From positions 3,532,309-3,596,308 of the forward strand of contig WACF01000001.1 in NCBI GenBank assembly GCA_026192395.1: a stretch of DNA of 64,000 nucleotides, written 5' to 3'. Under the pieces are notes generated by a model. It had not been told where the DNA came from. It worked only from the letters and a program-made list of their open reading frames with translations, and did no database searches. How positions within the stretch are numbered: the stretch's first letter is position 1; each line of letters opens with the position of its first letter. Origin of the DNA: Proteobacteria bacterium 005FR1. Lineage in GTDB: Bacteria > Pseudomonadota > Gammaproteobacteria > Pseudomonadales > Cellvibrionaceae. Both the position numbers and the translations under genes were made by a program. Of this stretch, positions 34,846 through 42,991 are shown in pieces.

Positions 34846-35064
34846 TCAGTGCAGTACGCCCGAGTTTTCCTGCTCTAGCTCTTCGTCTGCCGATTGCTCG
34901 TTCTTCGGTTTCCGCTTGGGGGCGGACAGTTGCTCTGCTGAGGTTTCCTCGATGCTGCGTTTCAAACGTCCGACGACTTTACGCATCACGTCCATGGTTT
35001 GACTTAGCTGATCCAGGGCAAGCAGTACTGCTTCCTTGTCCGCTTCGGCTTTGATCTTCGACAT
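34846..35064 (-). CDS. small coiled-coil hypothetical protein, 72 aa
   Basis: The ATG at 35064 gives MSKIKAEADKEAVLLALDQL followed by a regular heptad-like helix (SQTMDVMRKVVGRLKRSIEE) and a charged, disordered tail rich in Lys, Glu and Asp. An AGAGAA Shine-Dalgarno-like stretch lies a few bases upstream. It is located just downstream of nrdB in the same direction, so it may be cotranscribed. Small size and lack of a known family keep confidence moderate. Confidence 0.5.
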   Translation of the reverse strand: MSKIKAEADKEAVLLALDQLSQTMDVMRKVVGRLKRSIEETSAEQLSAPKRKPKNEQSADEELEQENSGVLH

Positions 35065-35187
35065 AATTCTCTGCTTCTTTTTGTCCGATCCAGCTCTGAC
35101 ATCGGGAATATCGGCTCTTTCGCCTGATGAAGTCTGCAAAAGAGAGTCTGTAGCGAACGCCGATCAGCGCTCGCTATGGGCTGGGAA

Positions 35188-36543
35188 TTACTCCCAGCTC
35201 AATGCGCCACCGGTTTGATACTCGATGACGCGGGTTTCAAAGAAATTTTTCTCCTTGCGCAGATCCATGATTTCACTCATCCATGGGAAGGGATTCTGTG
35301 CGCCCACATACTGCTCCGGCAGCCCCAGCTGAGCGAGACGGCGGTTGGCGATGAAGTGCAGGTATTCCTCCATCATGGCTGCGTTCATGCCCAGTACGCC
35401 ACGAGGCATGGAGTCACGGGCGAACTGTACTTCCAGCTCGGTGCCTTCCAGAATCATCTGAATCACTTCCTGCTTGAACTTGTCGGTCCACAGGTGCGGG
35501 TTTTCCAGCTTGATCTGGTTGATTACGTCGATGCCGAAGTTCAGATGCATCGATTCATCGCGCAGGATGTACTGGAACTGCTCGGCAACGCCAGTCATCT
35601 TGTTGCGGCGGCCCATGGAGAGAATCTGGGTAAAGCCGCAGTAGAAGAAAATTCCTTCGGTAACCACATAGAAGGCCACCAGGTTTCGCAGCAATTCCTG
35701 ATCCGTTTCCGGCGTGCCGGTCTTGAAGGTGGGGTCGCCAAGAGCCTGGGTGTGCTTGAGGCTCCACGCGGCCTTGTTCGCTACCGACGGGAGTTCCCGA
35801 TACATGTTGAAGACTTCGCCTTCGTCGATGCCGAGCGACTCGATGCAGTACTGGTAAGCGTGAGTGTGAATCGCCTCTTCGAAAGCCTGACGCAGAATGT
35901 ACTGTCGGCATTCGGGATTGGTGATCAGTCGGTAAATAGCGAGCGCCAGATTGTTCGCCACCAGCGAGTCGGCAGTGGAGAAATAGCCAAGGCTGCGCAT
36001 GACGATTCGACGTTCATCGTCGCTGAGTACGTCGGCGCTCCTCCACACAGAGATGTCCGCCGTCATGTTCACTTCCTGCGGCATCCAGTGATTGGCGCAA
36101 CCGTCGAGATACTTCTGCCAGGCCCAGTCGTACTTGAAGGGCACCAGCTGGTTCAGGTCGGCGCGGCAGTTGATCATTGCCTTGTCGTCCACCTGTACCC
36201 GCGCTGCGCCCATCTCCAGCTCCGCAAGACCGGGCGCAGGATCCAGACTTTCCAGCGCGGCCTTGGCGGCGGCAATCGCCGCGTTCGCAGAGCCGGGCGA
36301 AGTCTTTTCAGCGCGCTTCGGCGACGCTTCGGTGGTGGCCGCCTGTTCGGTGACGGCTTGCTCCGCGGGCGCTGGATTCGGCTGGGCAGCGGCAGGTTGC
36401 GAATCAGCCTGCTGACGGAGCTCTGTCTGCGGATGGTCTGCTTGCGGATGGTAATGGGCCGCGGGCTCGCTCACCGGAGCGGGCTTGGTTTTGGCCTGTT
36501 TGCCAACGGCTGGATCTTCGTAAAATTCGTCCCAACTGAGCAT
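35188..36543 (-). CDS. nrdB: class Ia ribonucleoside-diphosphate reductase, beta subunit, 451 aa
   Basis: Diiron ligand motifs are present: [21 protein letters not shown] and [13 protein letters not shown]. The protein carries the tyrosyl radical cofactor that starts reduction of ribonucleotides by NrdA. Residues 1 to about 105 are an extra Pro/Ala/Gln-rich, probably disordered extension (beginning [16 protein letters not shown]) absent from E. coli NrdB. The conserved core begins near [10 protein letters not shown]. It follows nrdA by 119 bases that contain two strong hairpins, which may adjust the A:B ratio. Confidence 0.95.
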   Translation of the reverse strand: MLSWDEFYEDPAVGKQAKTKPAPVSEPAAHYHPQADHPQTELRQQADSQPAAAQPNPAPAEQAVTEQAATTEASPKRAEKTSPGSANAAIAAAKAALESLDPAPGLAELEMGAARVQVDDKAMINCRADLNQLVPFKYDWAWQKYLDGCANHWMPQEVNMTADISVWRSADVLSDDERRIVMRSLGYFSTADSLVANNLALAIYRLITNPECRQYILRQAFEEAIHTHAYQYCIESLGIDEGEVFNMYRELPSVANKAAWSLKHTQALGDPTFKTGTPETDQELLRNLVAFYVVTEGIFFYCGFTQILSMGRRNKMTGVAEQFQYILRDESMHLNFGIDVINQIKLENPHLWTDKFKQEVIQMILEGTELEVQFARDSMPRGVLGMNAAMMEEYLHFIANRRLAQLGLPEQYVGAQNPFPWMSEIMDLRKEKNFFETRVIEYQTGGALSWE

Positions 36544-36602
36544 AAATAAACCCGATTCTTTCTTTGTTGCTTTGAAGTGTTTCTAGCGAAGTATTTGCAT
36601 TT

Positions 36603-36652
36603 GATCGTCACGGTGGTGACGATCAGCGGGCGGGGCTTGCGCGCCCCCCGCG
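36603..36652 (-). promoter_or_regulatory. two hairpins between nrdA and nrdB
   Basis: GATCGTCAC-GGTG-GTGACGATC (36603-36624) is a perfect 9-bp stem-loop and a very GC-rich imperfect stem follows (GCGGGCGGGG / CCCCCCGC, about 36626-36651). There is no T-run, so they look like processing or stability elements in the intercistronic RNA rather than a terminator. Confidence 0.5.
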
Positions 36653-36662
36653 GTTAGGGTGC

Positions 36663-39563
36663 CTACTGGCAAGCCTCGCAATCCGGATCGTCCAGTGAAC
36701 AGGCCTTCGGCACTTCCGCCGGTTGGGCTGCACTGTTGCCGGAACCGTTCACCGAGCCCGCGGAGGCTGATACCGCGTTCAGCGTACCCCGGTCCACCGT
36801 CGACTTCTCGGTGGTGGTCGCCGCGAGCGCGCGCAGGTAGTAGGTGGTCTTCAATCCGCGGAACCAGGCCATGCGGTAGGTGATATCCAGCTTCTTGCCA
36901 TTAGCCCCGGCGATATAGAGGTTGAGGCTTTGAGCCTGATCGATCCACTTCTGACGTCGGCTTGCGGCTTCGACGATCCAGCGTGGTTCCACTTCGAAAG
37001 CAGTGGCGTAAAGCGCTTTCAGGTCCGCGGGGATGCGATCGATCTTCTGTACTGAACCTTCGTAATACTTCAGATCGTTGACCATCACGTTGTCCCACAG
37101 GTCGCGATCCTTCAGATCGTGAACCAGATAGGGGTTCACCACGGTGAACTCGCCGGACAGGTTGGATTTCACGTACAGGTTCTGATACGTGGGCTCGATG
37201 GACTGGGAAACCCCGGTGATATTCGCAATCGTTGCGGTAGGCGCAATGGCCATCACGTTGGAGTTGCGCATCCCCTGTGTTTTTACCTTCTCGCGCAGGC
37301 TATTCCAGTCCATGGTCTGGCTGCGATCCACTTCGATGTACTGTGAGCCGCGGCTCTGAATCAGCTGCTCGAGGGAGTCCACCGGCATGATGCCCTTGCT
37401 CCACAGTGAGCCTTCGAAACTGGAGTAGCTGCCGCGCTCGCTCGCCAGATCACTGGAAGCGGTGATCGCGTAGTAGCTGATCGCTTCCATGGACTCGTCG
37501 GCGAACTTCACAGCTGCGTCGGAGCCGTAGGCAATGCGCTTGCGGTACAGCGCATCCTGGAAGCCCATCAAACCCAGACCAATGGGGCGGTGACGCAGGT
37601 TGGAGGTGCGCGCCGCCGGGACCGAGTAGTAGTTGATGTCGATGACGTTATCCAGCATGCGGATAGCGGTCTTCACCGTTTTTTCCAGCTTGGTCAGATT
37701 CAGCTCGCCGTTTTCGATGTGCTGGGCCAGGTTCACTGAGCCCAGATTACACACCGCAATTTCTTCGTTGGCCTTGGTGTTCAGCGTGATCTCGGTGCAA
37801 AGGTTCGAGGAGTGCACTACACCGACGTGCTGCTGGGGGCTGCGCAGGTTGCAGCTGTCCTTGAAGGTGATCCAGGGGTGGCCGGTTTCGAACAGCATGC
37901 CCAGCATCTTGCGCCACAGATCAACCGCGCGGACTTTCTTGAAGGGCTTGATCTTGCCTTGTCTGGCCAGCTCTTCATATTCCTCATAGCGACGCTCGAA
38001 GGCTGCACCGTAAAGGTCGTGCAGGTCCGGGGCGCTGCTGGGCGAGAACAGGGTCCATTCCTTGTCTTCGAACACCCGCTTCATGAACAGATCCGGCACC
38101 CAGTTGGCGGTGTTCATGTCGTGAGTGCGGCGGCGATCGTCACCGGTGTTCTTGCGCAGCTCGAGGAATTCCTCGATGTCGATGTGCCAGGTTTCCAGGT
38201 AGGCACAGACTGCGCCCTTGCGCTTGCCGCCCTGGTTGACGGCCACTGCCGTATCGTTGGCCACCTTGAGGAAGGGAACCACGCCTTGTGACTTGCCGTT
38301 GGTGCCCTTGATGTAGGAGCCGAGGCCGCGCACCGGTGTCCAGTCGTTGCCGAGACCGCCCGCCCATTTGGAGAGCATGGCGTTGTCCTGGATCGCGCCA
38401 TAGATGCCGTGCAGGTCGTCCGGTACCGTGGTGAGATAGCAGGAGGACAGCTGCGGGCGCAGCGTACCGGCATTGAACAAAGTCGGCGTGGAGCTCATAT
38501 AGTCGAAGGAGGACAACAGCTCGTAGAACTCGATCGCCCGCGCTTCTTTATTCGCTTCCTCAGTGGCGAGGCCCATGGCCACGCGCATGAAGAAAATCTG
38601 CGGCAGTTCGAAGCGAATATTGTCGCTGTGGATAAAGTAGCGGTCGTAGAGAGTCTGCAGGCCGAGGTAGCTGAACTGCAGATCCGCATCCGCGTCCAGT
38701 GCGGCGCCGAGCTTGTCAAGATCGTACTGCAGCAGCTCCGGTGCCAGCAGTTCCAGTTCAACCCCGCGGCGAATATAGGCCGGCAGCGCCTTGGCATACA
38801 GGGTATGCATGTCCGCCTGGGTCGCAGAGTCCGCCACGCCCAGGAAGCCCAGCGCCTCCGCACGAAGCTTGTCGAGCAGCAGGCGGGCAGTGGCGAAGGA
38901 GTAGTTCGGCTCTTTCTCCACCAGAGTGCGGGCGGTAATGACCAGTGAAGTGTTGACGTCGGTGATGGACACGCCGTCGTAAAGATTGCGCAGCGATTCG
39001 TTCAGAATTGCCTGGGGTTCCACATCCTTGAGGCCGGCGCAGGCTTCGTTGACGATCACTTCGATGCGCTGCATGTCCAGCGGCTGAACCGAGCCGTCTT
39101 CCATGGTGACATTGATGGTGGGGTGATTGCTGGTGGCCTGCTGCTGGGCCTTCTCCGCGCGTACCCTGGCCCGCTGCTCGCGATAAAGCACATAGTCGCG
39201 AGCGACCTTGTGTTCGCCGGAGCGCATCAGCGCCAGTTCCACCTGGTCCTGAATCTCTTCGATATGGATGGTGCCGCCGGACGGCATGCGGCGCTTGAAG
39301 GTGCTGCTGATCTGCTCGGTAATGGATTCAACCGTCTCGTGGATTCGGCTGGACGCGGCGGCAGTTCCGCCCTCCACGGCCAGGAAAGCCTTGGTGACGG
39401 CCACGGCGATTTTGCTGTCGTCGTAGGAAACGACGGTGCCATTGCGCTTAATGACGCGAATTTTCCCCGGGGCGGTTGCCGATACCGAGGCGCTATCAGC
39501 CCCAGTGCTGCCGGTGGATCCGGGTTCGGGATTGATCTCTGAAGGGGATTGCTCGGTGTACAT
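36663..39563 (-). CDS. nrdA: class Ia ribonucleoside-diphosphate reductase, alpha subunit, with two ATP-cones, 966 aa
   Basis: The first ATP-cone is at residues about 33-125 (IRVIKRNGTVVSYDDSKIAV). A second, more divergent cone is at about 148-245 (INVTMEDGSVQPLDMQRIEV), as in Pseudomonas NrdA, giving dATP feedback control. The ten-stranded barrel core has the substrate and radical motifs (ISSTPTLFNAGT-like STPTLFNAG; VCNLGSVNLAQH). The C-terminus CSLDDPDCEACQ carries the redox cysteines re-reduced by thioredoxin or glutaredoxin. Transcribed leftward with nrdB. NrdR and DnaA boxes lie 390-490 bases upstream of its start, so the leader would be long. Confidence 0.95.
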   Translation of the reverse strand: MYTEQSPSEINPEPGSTGSTGADSASVSATAPGKIRVIKRNGTVVSYDDSKIAVAVTKAFLAVEGGTAAASSRIHETVESITEQISSTFKRRMPSGGTIHIEEIQDQVELALMRSGEHKVARDYVLYREQRARVRAEKAQQQATSNHPTINVTMEDGSVQPLDMQRIEVIVNEACAGLKDVEPQAILNESLRNLYDGVSITDVNTSLVITARTLVEKEPNYSFATARLLLDKLRAEALGFLGVADSATQADMHTLYAKALPAYIRRGVELELLAPELLQYDLDKLGAALDADADLQFSYLGLQTLYDRYFIHSDNIRFELPQIFFMRVAMGLATEEANKEARAIEFYELLSSFDYMSSTPTLFNAGTLRPQLSSCYLTTVPDDLHGIYGAIQDNAMLSKWAGGLGNDWTPVRGLGSYIKGTNGKSQGVVPFLKVANDTAVAVNQGGKRKGAVCAYLETWHIDIEEFLELRKNTGDDRRRTHDMNTANWVPDLFMKRVFEDKEWTLFSPSSAPDLHDLYGAAFERRYEEYEELARQGKIKPFKKVRAVDLWRKMLGMLFETGHPWITFKDSCNLRSPQQHVGVVHSSNLCTEITLNTKANEEIAVCNLGSVNLAQHIENGELNLTKLEKTVKTAIRMLDNVIDINYYSVPAARTSNLRHRPIGLGLMGFQDALYRKRIAYGSDAAVKFADESMEAISYYAITASSDLASERGSYSSFEGSLWSKGIMPVDSLEQLIQSRGSQYIEVDRSQTMDWNSLREKVKTQGMRNSNVMAIAPTATIANITGVSQSIEPTYQNLYVKSNLSGEFTVVNPYLVHDLKDRDLWDNVMVNDLKYYEGSVQKIDRIPADLKALYATAFEVEPRWIVEAASRRQKWIDQAQSLNLYIAGANGKKLDITYRMAWFRGLKTTYYLRALAATTTEKSTVDRGTLNAVSASAGSVNGSGNSAAQPAEVPKACSLDDPDCEACQ

Positions 39564-39950
39564 GGATGTCTCCGATGACGCGAATTGCTGCCTGTTGTTA
39601 GTTTTTGCTTTTCCGTTCTTACTTCGACTTGCTGCTTGCTAACTCGAACCTGACCGCTGCTCGTAAGCTGTCCGGCCGCGATGTCGGGGTCAATGTCCCC
39701 TGAGCACCTCGGTGCGAGACAAAAAACAACGTTTACGGCATGGCAGCGGCCTGCCAGCGCCGGCGTTCATTGCTTTTCTTGCTGAATGTCGTCCGGGTTG
39801 TCTTGTCGGTCTCACGATCTGCTGCCTTCCCTATGCGTCGTGTTTGCCTGCCGGTTCGGAATCGGGAGCCGCACCCGTGATCCGCCATATCGCGCGCCAC
39901 TGGCCGTTTATTGTTCAGCCCGTCCGGTTCGCGCGGCGTTGTGGGTGAAA

Positions 39951-39966
39951 ACCCTATATATGGGGG
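39951..39966 (-). promoter_or_regulatory. NrdR box 1
   Basis: The core CTATATATGG matches CWATATATWG at 9 of 10 and the 16-mer matches the NrdR consensus ACACWATATATWGTGT at about 12 of 16. NrdR boxes occur in pairs near RNR promoters. Confidence 0.65.
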
Positions 39967-39981
39967 TGCGGTGGATTTGCG

Positions 39982-39997
39982 CTACAAGATAATGCGG
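39982..39997 (-). promoter_or_regulatory. NrdR box 2
   Basis: A weaker match (10 of 16, core CAAGATAATG) exactly 31 bases from box 1 centre to centre, the spacing of about three helical turns seen for paired NrdR boxes. Confidence 0.5.
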
Positions 39998-40035
39998 TTA
40001 TCGGTTGAATGCAAGGCCAGAACCTGACGGTTTCT

Positions 40036-40055
40036 TGTGGATAAAATGTGGGTAA
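40036..40055 (-). promoter_or_regulatory. tandem DnaA boxes upstream of nrdA
   Basis: On the minus strand TTATCCACA (40044-40036) is a perfect DnaA box. TTACCCACA (40055-40047), 11 bases away, differs at one position. DnaA activates nrdAB in E. coli in step with replication. Confidence 0.65.
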
Positions 40056-40201
40056 AGGTGACGGTCAGTAGCCGCTAATCGGCGACGCGGGAGTGCGCGC
40101 CGCGAGGCCAAAAGAATTGCGGAAAGGAAGGGATTTTATATTTTTTTGGTATATCCCGAAGGGGCGATATGCGCGCACCTTCCGGCCCCGATCAGCTGCG
40201 C

Positions 40202-40417
40202 TCAGTCGCAGACATCTGCCAGTTCAAGAGTGACTTCGAGGTGCTTTTCTTCCGGGTGCATGTCGTCCCGGCGCAGGACCTCTTCCCGGTGAACCGGCAT
40301 CGACCGGGGGGCATCGATGCCGATGCGCACCTGGTTGCTGCGTTGAGACAGGACGGTGATCTTGATCTGATCCCCGATCCAGAAGGACTCGCCTTTGCGG
40401 CGGCTGAGAATTAGCAC
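40202..40417 (-). CDS. csrA: CsrA-family RNA-binding regulator, 71 aa, secondary paralogue
   Basis: GTG 40417 with GGAG seven to ten bases upstream gives the canonical MLILSRR start. The core runs KGESFWIGDQIKITVLSQRS and NQVRIGIDAP, then VHREEVLRR, keeping the RNA-contact residues Leu4, Arg7 and Arg44 region (VHRE). It differs from typical CsrA/RsmA (about 61 residues) by several core substitutions (SFWIG for TLMIG) and a C-terminal extension of about 15 residues (HPEEKHLEVTLELADVCD). The usual csrA sits near alaS/lysC, so this is probably an additional copy. Its own Shine-Dalgarno contains GGA, so self-repression is possible. Confidence 0.88.
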   Translation of the reverse strand: MLILSRRKGESFWIGDQIKITVLSQRSNQVRIGIDAPRSMPVHREEVLRRDDMHPEEKHLEVTLELADVCD

Positions 40418-40642
40418 GGGTAGACTCTCCATGTTGTCCGGTTTTTACGCGCAGTTCGCTCTTTCTCTGCAGTATACGGGAGGGCTTTCCGGCCGCCAGA
40501 TGGGGCCGGAAGTTTCACCGACAAATGCGAACAGGTTGGCGTTTGCACGCACCGTTGGCGTTCCGTATGCCTGCCGGTGGGGCTGCTTGTCTCAAGCAAA
40601 GCCGCCGCGGGCAGCTTATAGCGGGCGATCCCTTGTAAGAGG

Positions 40643-41551
40643 CTATCGTTCCAGAAGAAATTCCAGTAGCGCCTTTTGAGCATGAAGACGGTTTTCCGCC
40701 TCGTCCCAAACCACCGAGATCTTTTCGTCTTCGAGCAGATCGGCGGAAACCTCTTCACCGCGGTGTGCGGGCAGGCAATGCATGAAGATGACGTCGCTTG
40801 CGGCACCCGACAGCAGCTCATGATTCACCTGGAAATCCGCGAATTGCTTGCGGCGCGCCTTCTGTTCCTCTTCCTGACCCATCGAGGCCCAGACGTCGGT
40901 GGCGACCCAGTGTGCGCCCTTGACGGCTTCACGGGCATCATTGACCACTGTCACCCACTTGGCGTTGGCGGCGACCAGTTCCGGATCCGGCTCGAAGCCG
41001 GGCGGGCAGGCCACGCGCAACTCGAAGTCCCACATTTGCGCGGCATTAATGAAGGACTGACACATGTTGTTTCCGTCGCCGACCCAGGCCACCACCTTGC
41101 CCTGGGGATCGCCGCGGTGCTCCACAAAGGTCTGCAGGTCCGCCAGCAGCTGACACGGGTGGTAGGCATCGGTAAGTCCGTTGATCACGGGCACCCGGGA
41201 ATATTCCGCAAAACGCTCGACGATCTCGTGACCGAAGGTGCGAATCATCACCACGTCCACCATTCGCGAAAGCACCCGGGCGGAATCCTCGATGGGCTCG
41301 CCTCTGCCGAGCTGCGTATCACGAGGAGACAGGAAGATCGATTGTCCGCCGAGCTGGGCCATGCCGGCCTCAAAGGAAACCCGGGTGCGGGTCGATGCCT
41401 TCTCGAAGACCATGCCGAGAATTTTGCCCGTCATGGGTTGGGGAGACTTGCCCTCTCGGTGCAGCTTTTTCAGCTCGATCGCCCGGTCAATCAGACCTTT
41501 CAGCTCGCTGGGGCTAAGGTCCTGAAGGGTGAGAAAGTGTCGAATGGCCAT
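40643..41551 (-). CDS. argF: ornithine carbamoyltransferase, 302 aa
   Basis: Carbamoyl-phosphate site [19 protein letters not shown], the HPCQLLADL motif and the ornithine loop [12 protein letters not shown] are all present. Length is normal for anabolic OTCase. It converts ornithine and carbamoyl phosphate to citrulline in arginine synthesis. The ATG lies 34 bases after argD in the same direction, so the two form an operon. The csrA-like gene follows after 225 bases and probably has its own promoter. Confidence 0.95.
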   Translation of the reverse strand: MAIRHFLTLQDLSPSELKGLIDRAIELKKLHREGKSPQPMTGKILGMVFEKASTRTRVSFEAGMAQLGGQSIFLSPRDTQLGRGEPIEDSARVLSRMVDVVMIRTFGHEIVERFAEYSRVPVINGLTDAYHPCQLLADLQTFVEHRGDPQGKVVAWVGDGNNMCQSFINAAQMWDFELRVACPPGFEPDPELVAANAKWVTVVNDAREAVKGAHWVATDVWASMGQEEEQKARRKQFADFQVNHELLSGAASDVIFMHCLPAHRGEEVSADLLEDEKISVVWDEAENRLHAQKALLEFLLER

Positions 41552-41585
41552 GGAATTATTCTCTTGCTCAATGGGCTGCGCCGGT

Positions 41586-42758
41586 TCAGTTGAACTCGCC
41601 GACCACCCGGGTGAGGGTATCGATCAGGGTGTCCGCCTCGGTGTCGGACAGGATCAGCGGCGGCAGCAGGCGAATCACCTTGCCGGCGGTAACGTTGATC
41701 ACCAGTCCCAGCTCAAGGGCGCGCCGCACGAGTTCGCCGCAGTCTTTTTTCATCTCTACACCGATCATCAGCCCGCAGCCGCGCACCTCACTAACCAGCG
41801 GGTGTCCCGCCAGGGCGCGGCGCAGGCCTTCGCGGATGTGCTCTCCCAGTTCCGCAGCACGTTCCATCAAATTGCTTTCGACCAGAGTATCCAGAACCGC
41901 CTGTGCGGTGTGGCAGGCGAGCGGATTACCCCCGAAAGTTGAGCCGTGGCTGCCGGGCTGGATCACCTGTGCAGCCTTCCCTCTGGCGAGGCATGCGCCG
42001 ATGGGGAAACCATTGCCGAGCCCCTTGGCCACGGTGACCACGTCCGGGAGAAAGCCCTGATGCTGGTAGGCGAACAGCTTGCCGGTTCGGCCCATCCCGG
42101 TCTGGATTTCGTCGAGCATAAGCAACCAGTCGTTCTGATCGCATAGCGCCCGCAATCTGCTGAGGTAGTCCGCCGCAGGCAGATTAACGCCGCCTTCGCC
42201 CTGAACCGGCTCCACCAGAACGCCGACAACATTTCGGTTATTCTTCCCCGCATCCACCACTGCCTGGATGTCGTTGTAGGGAACTCTCAGAAACCCTTCC
42301 AGCAGCGGCGCAAAGCCTTCGCGCACTTTGGCATTACCGGTGGCGGACAGCGTGGCCATGGTGCGTCCGTGGAAGCTTTTTTCCATGACGATCACCGTGG
42401 GCGTTTCTTTGCCGATCTGGTGACCATATTTGCGGGCGATCTTCAACGCTGCTTCGTTGGCTTCGGCTCCGGAATTGCCGAAAAAAACATTGTCCATCCC
42501 CGACAGCTTGCAAAGGGTCCTGGCCAGCTTTTGCTGAGGCTGACTGTTGAACAGGTTGGAGGTATGGGTAATCGTCTCCGCCTGTTCGCAGATGGCCCTG
42601 GTCACCGCCGGATGGGCGTGCCCCAATACGCAAACGGCAACACCCGCCAGCGCATCCAGATATTCACGTCCCTGATCGTCCCACAGGCGAGCGCCGTTGC
42701 CTTTAACAAAGGTGGTATCGCCTCTTGCGTAGGCCGGCACCAGTTCGGGTATGCTCAC
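41586..42758 (-). CDS. argD: acetylornithine aminotransferase, 390 aa
   Basis: A class III PLP aminotransferase: [17 protein letters not shown] binds phosphate, [20 protein letters not shown] holds the Asp that contacts PLP nitrogen, and the Schiff-base Lys is in [14 protein letters not shown]. Final residues fit ArgD rather than the catabolic AruC or AstC, and linkage to argF supports the anabolic role (N-acetylglutamate semialdehyde to N-acetylornithine). GTG start at 42758 with AGGAAG upstream. The leader contains a strong stem-loop. Confidence 0.92.
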   Translation of the reverse strand: MSIPELVPAYARGDTTFVKGNGARLWDDQGREYLDALAGVAVCVLGHAHPAVTRAICEQAETITHTSNLFNSQPQQKLARTLCKLSGMDNVFFGNSGAEANEAALKIARKYGHQIGKETPTVIVMEKSFHGRTMATLSATGNAKVREGFAPLLEGFLRVPYNDIQAVVDAGKNNRNVVGVLVEPVQGEGGVNLPAADYLSRLRALCDQNDWLLMLDEIQTGMGRTGKLFAYQHQGFLPDVVTVAKGLGNGFPIGACLARGKAAQVIQPGSHGSTFGGNPLACHTAQAVLDTLVESNLMERAAELGEHIREGLRRALAGHPLVSEVRGCGLMIGVEMKKDCGELVRRALELGLVINVTAGKVIRLLPPLILSDTEADTLIDTLTRVVGEFN

Positions 42759-42817
42759 AGCGACTCTTCCTAAGCCCTGGCCATGCAGGGACGCTGAAAA
42801 GTGGACTTACAAACTAA

Positions 42818-42842
42818 AACAGGCAGCGCAGTGCTGCCTGTT
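42818..42842 (-). promoter_or_regulatory. stem-loop in the argD leader, possible attenuator
   Basis: A perfect 10-bp inner stem (42818-42827 / 42833-42842) is followed on the minus strand by TTTTAGTTTG, like an intrinsic terminator. An outer stem ACTTAC/GTAAGT (42805-42810 / 42846-42851) encloses it. It lies between the argD promoter and start. Confidence 0.5.
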
Positions 42843-42879
42843 GCGGTAAGTTTTTCCATAAAAAATGTGGAAACCGGCA

Positions 42880-42908
42880 ATAGTATAAGCAAAGTCCGGG
42901 CTTGGCAA
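42880..42908 (-). promoter_or_regulatory. sigma-70 promoter of argD
   Basis: On the minus strand TTGCCA (42908-42903), 17 bases, then TACTAT (42885-42880). Start expected near 42873, giving a leader of about 115 bases. Confidence 0.6.
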
Positions 42909-42991
42909 TCTCCGCCGATCGGCTGGGTAGAGGGTGTGCTGGCTCGCAAATTGTTACCATTCACCGGACTTTTGAAGGACGGCGATTATCC

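Larger units (their letters stand above)
39564..40201. other. 638-base region upstream of nrdA
   Basis: No gene is convincing here. It holds the nrdA control region (tandem NrdR-like and DnaA boxes at 39951-40055) and probably a leader of about 380 bases. Near 40131-40158 lies an AT-rich inverted repeat (GGGATTTTATA / TATATCCC). It also contains the downstream end of the leftward csrA gene at 40202. Confidence 0.6.
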
